NCBI RefSeq assembly: GCF_002002905.1
Contig: NZ_CP019509.1
Location: forward strand, 1,116,001-1,180,000
Length of the DNA stretch: 64,000 bases
Reading direction: 5' to 3'
Source of the DNA: Aquaspirillum sp. LM1
Lineage (GTDB): Bacteria > Pseudomonadota > Gammaproteobacteria > Burkholderiales > Aquaspirillaceae
Part shown: one piece after another, positions 8,443-17,556 of the stretch
Layout of the letters: the number at the start of each line of letters is the position of its first letter
How positions within the stretch are numbered: position 1 is the first letter of the stretch
The notes under the pieces: generated by a model
What the model was told of the DNA's origin: nothing
The model's input: the letters and a program-made list of their open reading frames with translations, nothing else
The model's database searches: none
Position numbers and translations under genes: made by a program

Positions 8443-10212
8443 TTGTCGCAATCTGCTTTCGAGGCGCTCGGCCTCGACGCCCGTATCGTTTCCACCTTGA
8501 CCCAAAACCAGCTGACCACACCGACCCCGGTGCAGGAACAAACCATTCCGCTGCTGCTGCAAGGACGTGATCTGATCGGGTCGGCACAAACTGGCACCGG
8601 CAAAACCGCTGCCTTCCTGCTGCCGGCGTTGCATCGCCTGGCGCAATCGACCGAAAACACCAAGGGCCGTGGTGCCCGCGTTCTGGTGCTCACCCCCACC
8701 CGCGAGCTGGCTCAGCAAGTGGCCCGCGCCGCAGAAACCTTTTCCAAGGGTCTGCCGCGCATCAAAACCGTTTGCGTGGTGGGCGGCGTGTCCTACCGCA
8801 TCCAGAACGACCTGCTGGCCAAGCCGCACGAAATTCTGGTGGCTACCCCTGGCCGTCTGATCGACCACGTCAATGCCCGCCGCATTGACTTCTCCCGTCT
8901 GGAAATGCTGATCCTCGACGAAGCCGACCGCATGCTGGACATGGGCTTCTCCGACGACGTGCTGGCGATTGCCAACCAGCTGCCGAAACAGCGCCAGACC
9001 GCATTCTTCACCGCCACCACCACCCACAATGTGCGTTCGTTTGCCAACGAACTGCTCAATGACCCGGCCACCATCGAAGTTGCCGCGCAGACCGCCCGTC
9101 ATGAGCAGATCGACCAGATGATGTGCTATGTGGATGACCTGGGCCACAAGAAACGGCTGCTGAAGCACTTCCTGGCTCAGGAAGGCATCAAGCAGGCCAT
9201 CATCTTCACCGCCACCAAGCGTGACACCGAAGAACTGGCCGACGAACTGTGCGTGGAAGGCCTGCGCGCCGCTGCCCTGCATGGCGACATGCCGCAACGC
9301 GAACGCACCCGCACGCTGACCCAGCTGCGCCGTGGCGAATTCGACCTGCTGGTGGCCACCGACGTGGCCGCCCGTGGCATCGACGTGGCCGGCATCAGCC
9401 ATGTGTTCAACTTCGACCTGCCGCGCTTTGCCGAAGACTACGTGCACCGCATTGGCCGTACCGGTCGTGCTGGTGCCACCGGCACCGCCATTGCCCTGGT
9501 AGGCCGTGACGACGTGATGCCGCTGCGCCGCATCGAACGCTTCACCAGCCACAAGATCCGCGTGCATGAAGTGGAAGGCATGGAAGGCCGTTTCCGTCCG
9601 AACGAACGCAAGCCGGGCAGCGGCGGCGGCAATGGCCGTCCGCATGGCGGTGGCAAGCGTCCGGGCAGCAGCTGGGGCGGCAAGGGCAAGTCGCACGGTG
9701 ACCGTGGCTTTGGCGGCGACCGTTCGTTTGGCGACCGCGCCGTGGCCACCACCAGCGGCGAACGCAGCTTTGGCGACCGCAGCGAGCGCAGCCACAGCCA
9801 TGGCGAACACCCGCACGCTGACCGCGCTCCGGCCAACCGTGGCCACTTTGGTGACCGTCATCAGGACCGTGGCGGTTACGCCGGTCGCCACGAGCGCAGC
9901 CCGCGCCCGGCAGGTGCCCCGCATGCCGCGCCGCACGCCCCGCGTGCCGAAGGTCAAGCTCGCAGCGAGCCGCGCGGTGAAGGCCGTCAGCCGCTGGACA
10001 ACTCCAACCACAACCCGTTTGCCAATGCCGGTGGTCGCCCGCCGCGCCATGGTCAGCACAGCGAACCGCGCAGCTTCAGCGGTGACCGTCGCCCGGCCAG
10101 CCCTGGCGGCGATCGTCGCCCCGGTGGCCAGAGCGCCGACGGCCAGCGCCGTCCGGTGCGTGAAGGTGGCCACGGTGCCCGTCGCGACCGCTATCCGGCT
10201 TACCGCGACTGA
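8443..10212 (+). CDS. DEAD-box ATP-dependent RNA helicase, RhlE-like
   Basis: This 589-residue RNA helicase probably acts in ribosome assembly or mRNA turnover. The core carries motif I (AQTGTGKT), Ia (PTRELAQQ), II (DEAD), III (a variant, TAT in FFTATTT where SAT is usual) and VI (HRIGRTGRAG). After about residue 380 comes a 200-residue low-complexity tail rich in Gly, Arg, His and Asp with repeated GDR/SFGDR units, a likely unstructured RNA-binding extension. The start is a TTG at 8443; AAGGAAG sits 7 bases upstream and the helicase core begins within a few residues. Confidence 0.92.
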   Translation: MSQSAFEALGLDARIVSTLTQNQLTTPTPVQEQTIPLLLQGRDLIGSAQTGTGKTAAFLLPALHRLAQSTENTKGRGARVLVLTPTRELAQQVARAAETFSKGLPRIKTVCVVGGVSYRIQNDLLAKPHEILVATPGRLIDHVNARRIDFSRLEMLILDEADRMLDMGFSDDVLAIANQLPKQRQTAFFTATTTHNVRSFANELLNDPATIEVAAQTARHEQIDQMMCYVDDLGHKKRLLKHFLAQEGIKQAIIFTATKRDTEELADELCVEGLRAAALHGDMPQRERTRTLTQLRRGEFDLLVATDVAARGIDVAGISHVFNFDLPRFAEDYVHRIGRTGRAGATGTAIALVGRDDVMPLRRIERFTSHKIRVHEVEGMEGRFRPNERKPGSGGGNGRPHGGGKRPGSSWGGKGKSHGDRGFGGDRSFGDRAVATTSGERSFGDRSERSHSHGEHPHADRAPANRGHFGDRHQDRGGYAGRHERSPRPAGAPHAAPHAPRAEGQARSEPRGEGRQPLDNSNHNPFANAGGRPPRHGQHSEPRSFSGDRRPASPGGDRRPGGQSADGQRRPVREGGHGARRDRYPAYRD

Positions 10213-10267
10213 TCTGCCTGAGCGCAAGCCGCCAGGCTTGCCGCTGGCAGGCTGACGCCAAGCCCGA

Positions 10268-10305
10268 AACCAGGGCACCCTTATCCGGGGTGCCCTGGTT
10301 TTTTT
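10268..10305 (+). terminator. Terminator after the RNA helicase
   Basis: The stem ACCAGGGCACCC/GGGGTGCCCTGGT with loop TTATCC is followed by T7. Confidence 0.92.
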
Positions 10306-10389
10306 ATGCCCACCCTCTGCACAAGCCGGCGCAGGCATGCTAATGTCTTCGGCTATCCAAACCGCCCCTCTCACCTGCCGGAAGCTGCC

Positions 10390-11202
10390 ATGCTGGAACG
10401 TGAATACCTGAATATCTGTCTGGCCGAGCCCTCTTCGGTGCAGGCCAGCATCATCAAGCACATGCTGAGTACGCTTGGCATCGATAACCTGCAAATCACC
10501 GAAAGCGGCCAGGCCACGCTGGACCTGCTGGCCAGCCCAGTGCCGCCCGATGTGGTGATCAGCGCGCTTTACCTGCCCGACATGACCGGCACCGACCTGG
10601 TGTATCGCATGCGCGATAACCCGCGCATGCGCGAAACCCCGTTTTTGCTGGTGTCCAGCGAAACCAAGCGCTCCTACCTCGACCCGATCCGCCAGGCCGG
10701 CACCCTGGCCATCCTGCCCAAGCCGTTTACCGGCGAGCAGCTGTCGCATGCGCTGAACAACACCGTTGAATTCCTCAACGCCCACGAAAACCGCATGGAC
10801 TCCAGCGTGCTGGACGTAGCCGAACTCAGCGTCTTGCTGGTGGACGACAGCCTGACCGCGCGCAACCATATTCGCGGCGTGCTGCAACGCATCGGCTTTG
10901 AGCGCATCAGCGAAGCCATCAACGGCCAGGAAGCCGTGCCGCTGCTGGACACCACGCTGTTTGACCTGGTGGTCACCGACTACAACATGCCGGAAATGGA
11001 CGGCAAACAGCTGGTGGAATACGTGCGCCAGCACAGCATGCAGCCGTCGGTGCCCATTCTGATGGTGTCGTCCGAGCACGACGAAGGCCGGCTGGCCGCC
11101 ATCGAACAGGCCGGCGTGTCGGCCATCTGTGACAAACCCTTTGAAGTGGAACTGATCCGCAAGCTGCTGCGCAATTTCTTTGTCGAGCCCAGCCGCTGCT
11201 GA
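10390..11202 (+). CDS. Two-receiver response regulator, first receiver degenerate
   Basis: The 270 residues form two tandem CheY-like domains and no output domain. REC2 (about 138-265) is intact, with VDDS, the phospho-acceptor in VVTDYNMPEMDG and the Lys in CDKPF. REC1 (about 5-125) has AEPS where the acidic pair belongs and ISALYLPDMTG, with Ala in place of the phospho-acceptor Asp, though it keeps LPKPF. REC1 therefore probably cannot be phosphorylated and may serve binding or dimerisation. The start is the ATG at 10390. No kinase is adjacent. Confidence 0.85.
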   Translation: MLEREYLNICLAEPSSVQASIIKHMLSTLGIDNLQITESGQATLDLLASPVPPDVVISALYLPDMTGTDLVYRMRDNPRMRETPFLLVSSETKRSYLDPIRQAGTLAILPKPFTGEQLSHALNNTVEFLNAHENRMDSSVLDVAELSVLLVDDSLTARNHIRGVLQRIGFERISEAINGQEAVPLLDTTLFDLVVTDYNMPEMDGKQLVEYVRQHSMQPSVPILMVSSEHDEGRLAAIEQAGVSAICDKPFEVELIRKLLRNFFVEPSRC

Positions 11203-11248
11203 TTGGCCCTGTATTGACCTGGATTGTCTGGACTTGGATGATCTGATT

Positions 11249-11276
11249 GCGGCGCGCCCGGTGACGGGCGCGCCGC
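11249..11276. terminator. GC-rich hairpin between the double-receiver and dehydrogenase genes
   Basis: The stem GCGGCGCGCCCG/CGGGCGCGCCGC with a GTGA loop has no T-run. It could be a weak terminator or an mRNA-stabilising hairpin. Confidence 0.5.
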
Positions 11277-11296
11277 GCTATTGTGAGCCAAACCCC

Positions 11297-12199
11297 ATGA
11301 GCCACCCCCTGCGCATCGCCTTTGCCGGCATTGGCCTGATGGGCCTGCCGATGTGTCGCCGCCTGCTGGCCGCCGGCTACCCGCTGACCGTCTGGAACCG
11401 CAACCCCGACAAAACCGCCCCGCTGCTGGCCGCTGGCGCACGCCAGGCCGCCAGCCTGGCCGAACTGGCGGCTGGGGCAGATATCGTCTGCCTGTGCCTG
11501 TCTGACACCGCCGCTGTCGAGCAGGTGATGTTTGCCGCCGACGGCTTGGCCGTCCACTTGGCGGCGGACACACTGGTGGTGGATTTTTCCAGCATCGAAC
11601 CCGCCGCCACCCGCCTGTTTGCCCAGCGCCTGGCCACCCAATGCGGCGCACGCTGGGTGGACGCGCCGGTTTCCGGTGGCGTGGTCGGTGCCGAGCAAGG
11701 CCGGTTGGTGATCATGGCTGGCGGCGAGCCCGCCGACATCGAGCGCCTGCGTGCGCCGCTGGCGGCGCTGAGCCAGCGGCTGACCTGTATGGGCCCGGTG
11801 GGCTGTGGCCAGGTCACCAAGGTGTGCAATCAATTGATTGTCGCCGCCAACAGCCTGCTGATTGCCGAAGCCGTGGCACTGGCCGAACGCGGTGGCGTAG
11901 ACGCCAGCCTGCTCGCCCCGGCGCTGGCCGGCGGCTTTGCCGACTCGCTGCCGATGCAAATCCTCGCCCCGCGCATGGCCACCCGCCAGCATGAACCGGT
12001 GCAGTGGAAAGTGGCCACCTTGCTCAAAGACCTGGACAATGCCGTGAAACTGGCACGGGAGACCGACAGCGCCAGCCCGCTGGCCGCGCTGGCCGACCAG
12101 TTGATGCGGCTGCACGCCACACGCGGACATGGGCAGGCGGATTTGAGCAGTGTGATTGGCTTGTTTCACTCGAGCATCGACAGCACCGCCCCAGCCTGA
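11297..12199 (+). CDS. NAD(P)-dependent beta-hydroxyacid dehydrogenase family protein
   Basis: This 300-residue protein belongs to the 3-hydroxyisobutyrate / tartronate-semialdehyde reductase family. The N-terminal Rossmann motif is IAFAGIGLMGLPM and the substrate motif is DAPVSGGVVGAEQG. The catalytic Lys sits in CGQVTKVCNQL, followed by a second Lys in VATLLKDLDNAVKLA. The start is the ATG at 11297, just before the dinucleotide fold. The family fits GarR/GlxR/MmsB, but residues do not settle the substrate and the neighbours give no pathway. Confidence 0.88.
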   Translation: MSHPLRIAFAGIGLMGLPMCRRLLAAGYPLTVWNRNPDKTAPLLAAGARQAASLAELAAGADIVCLCLSDTAAVEQVMFAADGLAVHLAADTLVVDFSSIEPAATRLFAQRLATQCGARWVDAPVSGGVVGAEQGRLVIMAGGEPADIERLRAPLAALSQRLTCMGPVGCGQVTKVCNQLIVAANSLLIAEAVALAERGGVDASLLAPALAGGFADSLPMQILAPRMATRQHEPVQWKVATLLKDLDNAVKLARETDSASPLAALADQLMRLHATRGHGQADLSSVIGLFHSSIDSTAPA

Positions 12200-12330
12200 A
12201 CACCAAGGCTTGCTACGGCGCTCAGGCATGGCATTCATTCCGTGAATGGGATGGCAGGGGCAAACATTGCCCTGAGGGGCATGCCCATCCGCTACACTGG
12301 GCGCTGTTCTGTTTTTTCCCGGTTTTGACC

Positions 12331-13437
12331 ATGACCGCCTCTTCCCTCTACCTTGGCCTGATGTCCGGCACCAGCCTGGATGGCGTGGACGCCGTGCTGG
12401 CCGACTTTGCCAGCGCCCGCCCCACGGTGCTGGCCTGCGTCAGTCTGCCCTATCCGGATAGCCTGCGCAGCGCCGTGCTGGCGCTGCAACCGCGTGGTGA
12501 CAACGAGCTGGACCGTGCCGCCCGGCTGGGGCGTGAGCTGGCGCAGCTGTACGCCCAGGCAGTCCACGCCACCCTGGCGGCAGCCGGGGTCAGCGCCAAC
12601 CAAGTGGCCGCGCTGGGCTGTCACGGCCAGACCGTGCGCCATGCGCCGCACGCCGGCTACACGATTCAGCTGGGCGACCTGGCCCTGCTGGCCGAACTGA
12701 CCGGGGTGGACACCATCGGCGACTTCCGTCGCCGCGATCTGGCTGCCGGCGGACAGGGTGCGCCGCTGGTGCCTGCCGCCCATCAGGCCTGGTTTGCCCA
12801 CCCGACCCAGGCGCGGGCAGTGCTCAATCTGGGTGGCATCGGCAACCTGACCCGGCTCGACCCGGCCTTGCCGGTGATGGGTTTTGACACTGGGCCGGGC
12901 AATATGCTGCTGGACGCCTGGATTGGCCAGCATCGGCCCGGCCAGCGCTTTGACGCCAATGGCGAATGGGCGGCCAGCGGCCAGTGTCTGCCAGCCTTGC
13001 TGGCCGAGCTGCTGACCGAACCGTACTTTGCCTGCCCCCCGCCCAAAAGCACCGGGCGCGACCTGTTCTCGCTGGACTGGCTCCAGCCTCGCCTGGCCGC
13101 TTATCCTGGCCTGGCCGCTGCCGACGTGCAGCGCACCCTGCTGGCGCTGACCGTGCACAGTGTAGCCGATGCCGTGCGCCAGCATGCGCCGGCCACGCGG
13201 GCCTTGTATGTATGCGGCGGCGGCGCGCTGAATCCGCTGCTGATGGCCGAACTGGCCGCCGCGCTGCCGGATTGCGCCGTGGCCACCACCGATGCACTGG
13301 GTATTCCGGCCATGCAGGTGGAAGCACTGGCCTTTGCCTGGCTGGCCCGCCAGTACTGCCTGCGCCAGCCAGGCAATGTGCCGGCGGTCACCGGCGCGCA
13401 AGGGGAACGGGTATTGGGGGCGCTGTATCCGCGCTGA
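12331..13437 (+). CDS. anmK: Anhydro-N-acetylmuramic acid kinase
   Basis: AnmK hydrolyses and phosphorylates 1,6-anhydro-MurNAc to MurNAc-6-phosphate in peptidoglycan recycling. The 368-residue product has the ATP-binding N-terminus GLMSGTSLDGVD, the motif GCHGQTVRH, NLGGIGNLT and GFDTGPGNMLLD, all diagnostic. The length is typical. The start is the ATG at 12331; a longer in-frame extension upstream overlaps the previous gene and lacks homology. Confidence 0.95.
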   Translation: MTASSLYLGLMSGTSLDGVDAVLADFASARPTVLACVSLPYPDSLRSAVLALQPRGDNELDRAARLGRELAQLYAQAVHATLAAAGVSANQVAALGCHGQTVRHAPHAGYTIQLGDLALLAELTGVDTIGDFRRRDLAAGGQGAPLVPAAHQAWFAHPTQARAVLNLGGIGNLTRLDPALPVMGFDTGPGNMLLDAWIGQHRPGQRFDANGEWAASGQCLPALLAELLTEPYFACPPPKSTGRDLFSLDWLQPRLAAYPGLAAADVQRTLLALTVHSVADAVRQHAPATRALYVCGGGALNPLLMAELAAALPDCAVATTDALGIPAMQVEALAFAWLARQYCLRQPGNVPAVTGAQGERVLGALYPR

Positions 13438-13547
13438 AAGCCATGCGCACGGCGGTCTGACGCTGAATGTCCCGACCCGTGGCACGCTGCCCGGCCCGTC
13501 GGGCGCTCTGCCAGTCCGTGCGCGCCTTGTGCTGGCCGCTGCCAGAT

Positions 13548-13582
13548 TTGACAACTTACCTACCAATAAGTAAATTGCCGGC
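13548..13582 (+). promoter_or_regulatory. Sigma-70 promoter with embedded operator for tetR
   Basis: A perfect -35 (TTGACA, 13548-13553), a 17-bp spacer and TAAATT (13571-13576) form the promoter. The inverted repeat TTAC-N10-GTAA (13556-13573) lies between and over the boxes, a likely autoregulatory operator. The expected transcription start falls at or next to the ATG at 13583, suggesting a leaderless mRNA. Confidence 0.65.
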
Positions 13583-14191
13583 ATGACTGCTCCCGATGCC
13601 GCTTCCCCCCAGCCGGATGACGCCCGGCAAGACACCAAAAAACGCATTCTCGACATGGCCGAGACACTGCTGCTGACCCGTGGCTTCAATGCCTTCAGCT
13701 ACCAGCATATTTCCTCCAGCCTGGGGGTGAAAAACGCGGCGATTCACTACCACTATCCCAAAAAAAATCATCTGGGCGTAGCGGTGATCCAGCGCTATCG
13801 CCGCCGCTTCCAGCGCTTTGTCGACGCTCAGGCCGGCTTGTCCAGCGTGGCCCAGCTGGAAGCCTACTTTGCCCTGTCCACCCGCTACTACGACCAGGAC
13901 CAGCAAATCTGCCCCAGCGGGATTCTCAGCGCCGAATACCATGTGCTGCCGGAAGACATGCAGACAGAAGCCGCTGCGTTTGTGGCGGAAATGCGCGACT
14001 GGGCCGTGCAGATTCTGCGCGAAGGCCAGGCGCGGGGAGAACTGCAGTTTGCCGGCACGCCGCAGGCCATGGCGGCGGTGATGTTTGCCGCGTTGCAGGG
14101 GGCCTTGCAGCTGGCCCGGCTGGACCCGGACATCCTGCTGCAGATCAAGACCCAGCTGCGCGCACTGCTTAACGCGCCCACTGACGCCTGA
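13583..14191 (+). CDS. TetR-family transcriptional regulator
   Basis: This 202-residue repressor-type protein has an N-terminal HTH (about 18-65: KKRILDMAETLLLTRGFNAF, then YQHISSSLGVKNAAIHYHYP) and an all-helical ligand-binding C-terminal domain. It sits 64 bp upstream of a dienoyl-CoA isomerase gene on the same strand. Its ligand may be an acyl-CoA or related compound, but that rests on the neighbour only. No Shine-Dalgarno sequence precedes the ATG, which fits a leaderless transcript. Confidence 0.85.
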   Translation: MTAPDAASPQPDDARQDTKKRILDMAETLLLTRGFNAFSYQHISSSLGVKNAAIHYHYPKKNHLGVAVIQRYRRRFQRFVDAQAGLSSVAQLEAYFALSTRYYDQDQQICPSGILSAEYHVLPEDMQTEAAAFVAEMRDWAVQILREGQARGELQFAGTPQAMAAVMFAALQGALQLARLDPDILLQIKTQLRALLNAPTDA

Positions 14192-14255
14192 GCCCCGATC
14201 CGTGTCTGGCGGGGCGCAGTCCCGCCGGTTTTTCCCGTTTACCCAGGAGATTGTC

Positions 14256-15068
14256 GTGACCCATCCCTCTGTGCGCACCGAACTGGCCGATGGCATTGCC
14301 CAGCTGACGCTGAACCGCCCGGACAAATCCAACGCCTTTGACGCCGACATGTGGCAGGCGCTGCACGACGCGCTGCGCTGGGCTGACGACACACCGGAAG
14401 TGCGGGTGGTGATCCTCAGCGGCGCGGGCAAGAATTTTTGCGCGGGGATTGATCTGGCCATGCTGATGAATATCCAGCAAACCATCCAGAACGACTGCGA
14501 AGGCCGCAAGCGTGAAGCGCTGCGCCGGCTGATCCTGCAGCTGCAGGGGGATATTTCCAGCCTGGAACACTGCCGCAAGCCGGTGATTGCCGCCATTCAC
14601 GGTGCCTGTGTCGGCGGTGCCATCGACCTGATCACCGCCGCCGACATCCGCTTTGCCAGCGCCGACGCCTATTTTGCCGTGCGTGAAATCGACATGGGCA
14701 TGACCGCCGATGTGGGCACCCTGCAACGGCTGCCGCGCATTGTGGGCGAAGGCGTGGCACGCGAGCTATGCCTGACTGGCCGCCGGGTGGACGCTGCCGA
14801 AGCTGCCGCGCTGCGGCTGGTCAACCGGGTGCTGGATACGCCGGAGGCGTTGCTGGCGCATGCCCGCCAGGTGGCCGCCGAGATTGCCGGCAAATCGCCG
14901 CTGGCGGTGCGCGGCACCAAGCAGGTGCTCAACTACAGCCGCGACCACAGCGTGGCCGACAGCCTGGAATATGTGGCCAACTGGAACGCCGCCATGCTGC
15001 TGTCGGCGGATATCCAGCAGGCGGTGATGGCCAGCATGAGTAAAACCCCGGCGCAATTTGCCGATTAA
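14256..15068 (+). CDS. Crotonase family, probable delta(3,5)-delta(2,4)-dienoyl-CoA isomerase
   Basis: This 270-residue enoyl-CoA hydratase/isomerase-fold enzyme would move double bonds during degradation of unsaturated fatty acids. The oxyanion-hole segments are KNFCAGIDLAML and HGACVGGAIDL. The block AVREIDMGMTADVGTLQRLP holds the acidic residues that mark ECH1-type dienoyl-CoA isomerases. The start is a GTG at 14256, preceded by AGGAG. Ordinary enoyl-CoA hydratase activity is a less likely alternative. Confidence 0.85.
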   Translation: MTHPSVRTELADGIAQLTLNRPDKSNAFDADMWQALHDALRWADDTPEVRVVILSGAGKNFCAGIDLAMLMNIQQTIQNDCEGRKREALRRLILQLQGDISSLEHCRKPVIAAIHGACVGGAIDLITAADIRFASADAYFAVREIDMGMTADVGTLQRLPRIVGEGVARELCLTGRRVDAAEAAALRLVNRVLDTPEALLAHARQVAAEIAGKSPLAVRGTKQVLNYSRDHSVADSLEYVANWNAAMLLSADIQQAVMASMSKTPAQFAD

Positions 15069-15178
15069 GCAGCGCCCACAACCGGTCGAGGGGGCGGCGA
15101 CAGATGCCATCCCCCGACACAGCACCCGCCAGCCGGTTTATCATCACGCCTTTCTGTCTGACCCCGCCCCGCGCCCGC

Positions 15179-17170
15179 ATGACCTCCTCTGCTTCTCCCC
15201 TGCTTGACTGGCAAGATGGCCAGCCGCTGTCCACCCGCTTTGGTGACCGCTATTTTTCCCGCCACAGCGGCATGGACGAAAGCCGCCATGTGTTTCTGCA
15301 ACATAACCACCTGGCCGAGCGCTGGGCGGCGTTGCCGCAAGGCGGACGCTTTGTGATTGGCGAAACCGGCTTTGGCACCGGGCTGAATTTTCTCTGCGCC
15401 TGGCAGCTGTGGCGTCAGCACGCTCCGGCGCAGGCACGGCTGCATTTCATCAGCACAGAAAAATACCCATTGGCCCCTGCCGAGCTGGCGCAGGCGCTGG
15501 CCTTGTGGCCAGAGCTGGCCGAGCTGGCCCACCAATTGCAGGCGCAGTACGCCGTGCTGCCGCCGGGCTGGCACCGCTTTCATTTTGACGCCGACCGCGT
15601 CACCCTGACCCTGCTGGTGGGCGACGCGCTGGACACCCTGCCGCAGCTGGATCGGGCCAGCAGCCAGGTGGATGCCTGGTTTCTGGATGGCTTTGCCCCG
15701 GCGTGCAACCCGGAATTATGGTCGCCCGCGCTGTTTGCCCAGCTGGCGCGACTGTCGGCACCAGGGGCCAGCTTTGCCACCTTTACCTCGGCGGGCGTGG
15801 TCAAGCGTGGGCTGGCCGAGGCCGGCTTCAGCGTGCGCCGTGCGCGCGGGTTTCGCTATAAATGGCATATGTTGTGCGGCAATTGGCAGGGCGAACCGGC
15901 CTGCGCCTGGCAGCCGCCGTGGTATGCCTGGCCGGCGCATGTTGGCGAGCAACGGGCGCTGGTGATTGGCGGCGGGATTTCCGGTGCGGCGGCGGCGGCC
16001 AGCCTGGCACGGCGCGGCTGGCAAGTCACCGTGCTGGAGCAGCAGGCACAGTTGGCCGACGGCGCTTCCGGCAACGCTCAGGGCGTGTTGCACACCAAGC
16101 TGTCGCCACACCTCACCCCGCTGACCCGGCTATTGCTGTCTGGCTACGCCTACAGCCTGCGCCAGCTGCACCACGGCCTGCCGCGCGGCGAGGCGTGGGA
16201 CGCCTGCGGTATTGTCCAGCTGGGCTTTGACGCCGACGAGCAGCAGCGCCACGCCGGCCTGGCCGCGCTGGGTCTGCCCGCCGAGGTGCTGCACGCCGTC
16301 AGCGCCGAACAGGCCAGCGCCCTGACCGGGCTGACGCTCGACCACGGCGGGCTGTGGCTGGGGCAGGGGGGCTGGGTGCATCCACCGGCCTGGGTGCGGC
16401 AACTGGCCGCCACGCCAGGCATCAGCGTGGAACTGGGCTGCACCATCGACACCCTTAGCCACGATGGCCAGCACTGGCTGGCCCACGCCCGCGATGGCCG
16501 CCAGTGGCGCAGCCCGGTGGTGGTGGTGGCCACCGCCCATCACGCCGCCCGGTTTGCCCAACTGGCGCACCTGCCGCTGAACCCGATTCGCGGCCAGGTG
16601 TCGCACGCTGCCGCCACCCCGGCCAGCCAGGCCCTGCGTGCGGTGTTGTGCGGCGAATCGTATATTTCACCGGCCCGGCTGGGCCAGCACTGCTTTGGGG
16701 CCACCTTCCGCTTCAAGCAGACTGAACTGGCGGTGACCACCGAAGAACATCAGGAAAACCTGGGAAAACTGGCCACGCTCACCGCCGACGGCTGGGCGCG
16801 GCTGGGCGGTGCGGCGTTAACGCCGGCGCAGCTGGGCGGCCGTTCTGGCTGGCGCGCCACCACCCCAGACTACCTGCCGCTGGTAGGCCCGGTGGCGCAG
16901 GCCGAGCAATTTGCCCAGCACTACCCCACGCCAGAACGCTGCGGCCCGCGCCAGCCAGGCCCGGCTGCGCCGTGGTGGCCGGGGCTGTATGTGTCGCTGG
17001 CGCATGGCTCACGCGGGCTGATCACCGCGCCGCTGGCCGGCGAAACGCTGGCTGCCGCCCTGCACGGCGACCCAGCCCCGCTGCCCGGCCCGCTGCTGGA
17101 GGCCCTGCACCCCAACCGCTTTTTACTGCGCGCACAAAAACGCCGCCATGCCCCGGAGCTCCGCCCATGA
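15179..17170 (+). CDS. mnmC: Bifunctional tRNA wobble-uridine enzyme MnmC
   Basis: MnmC finishes 5-methylaminomethyl-2-thiouridine at position 34 of certain tRNAs. The N-terminal SAM-dependent methyltransferase domain (about 1-240) has GETGFGTGLNFL and WFLDGFAPACNPELW. The C-terminal FAD-dependent oxidase domain (about 255-650) begins with the dinucleotide motif ALVIGGGISGAAAAASL. At 663 residues it matches the family. The start is the ATG at 15179. It overlaps the following cupin gene by 4 bases, suggesting translational coupling. Confidence 0.95.
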   Translation: MTSSASPLLDWQDGQPLSTRFGDRYFSRHSGMDESRHVFLQHNHLAERWAALPQGGRFVIGETGFGTGLNFLCAWQLWRQHAPAQARLHFISTEKYPLAPAELAQALALWPELAELAHQLQAQYAVLPPGWHRFHFDADRVTLTLLVGDALDTLPQLDRASSQVDAWFLDGFAPACNPELWSPALFAQLARLSAPGASFATFTSAGVVKRGLAEAGFSVRRARGFRYKWHMLCGNWQGEPACAWQPPWYAWPAHVGEQRALVIGGGISGAAAAASLARRGWQVTVLEQQAQLADGASGNAQGVLHTKLSPHLTPLTRLLLSGYAYSLRQLHHGLPRGEAWDACGIVQLGFDADEQQRHAGLAALGLPAEVLHAVSAEQASALTGLTLDHGGLWLGQGGWVHPPAWVRQLAATPGISVELGCTIDTLSHDGQHWLAHARDGRQWRSPVVVVATAHHAARFAQLAHLPLNPIRGQVSHAAATPASQALRAVLCGESYISPARLGQHCFGATFRFKQTELAVTTEEHQENLGKLATLTADGWARLGGAALTPAQLGGRSGWRATTPDYLPLVGPVAQAEQFAQHYPTPERCGPRQPGPAAPWWPGLYVSLAHGSRGLITAPLAGETLAAALHGDPAPLPGPLLEALHPNRFLLRAQKRRHAPELRP

Positions 17171-17556
17171 CGCTGAGCCACTACGCCAAACAGAGCGCCT
17201 ACCTGACCAAGGATGGCTCGGAAATCCGCGAGCTGATGCACCCATCGGTGCACGGCAACCAGGCGCAAAGCCTGGCCGAAGCCCGTTTGCCCGCCGGCTG
17301 CCAGACCCTGGCCCACCGCCATCGGCGCAGCGAGGAGCTGTATCACGTCACCCACGGCCATGGCTGGCTGCACCGCGATGGCCAGCGCCACTGGCTGCAA
17401 GCCGGCGATACCGCGCTGATTCCCCCCGGCTGCGTCCACTGGCTGGACAACCCCGGCCCTGATGCGCTGGTGCTGCTGTGCTGCTGCGCCCCGGCCTACG
17501 CCCACGACGACACCGAGCTGGTGGATGCAACCGCCACTGGAGCCGACGATGTTTGA
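17167..17556 (+). CDS. Small cupin-domain protein
   Basis: This 129-residue single-domain cupin has the metal-binding motif HRHRRSEELYHVTHGHGWL (motif 1) and the second motif GDTALIPPGCVHWLDN. The specific function is unknown. The ATGA overlap with mnmC and the 8-base overlap with the next gene make a tight three-gene unit. Confidence 0.82.
   Translation: MTLSHYAKQSAYLTKDGSEIRELMHPSVHGNQAQSLAEARLPAGCQTLAHRHRRSEELYHVTHGHGWLHRDGQRHWLQAGDTALIPPGCVHWLDNPGPDALVLLCCCAPAYAHDDTELVDATATGADDV

Noticed and set aside
8038-11079. Very long open frame (over 1000 codons) on the minus strand opposite the RNA helicase
   Set aside because: It is an antisense shadow of GC-rich coding DNA. It crosses four unrelated genes on the other strand, is low complexity and has no recognisable domain.
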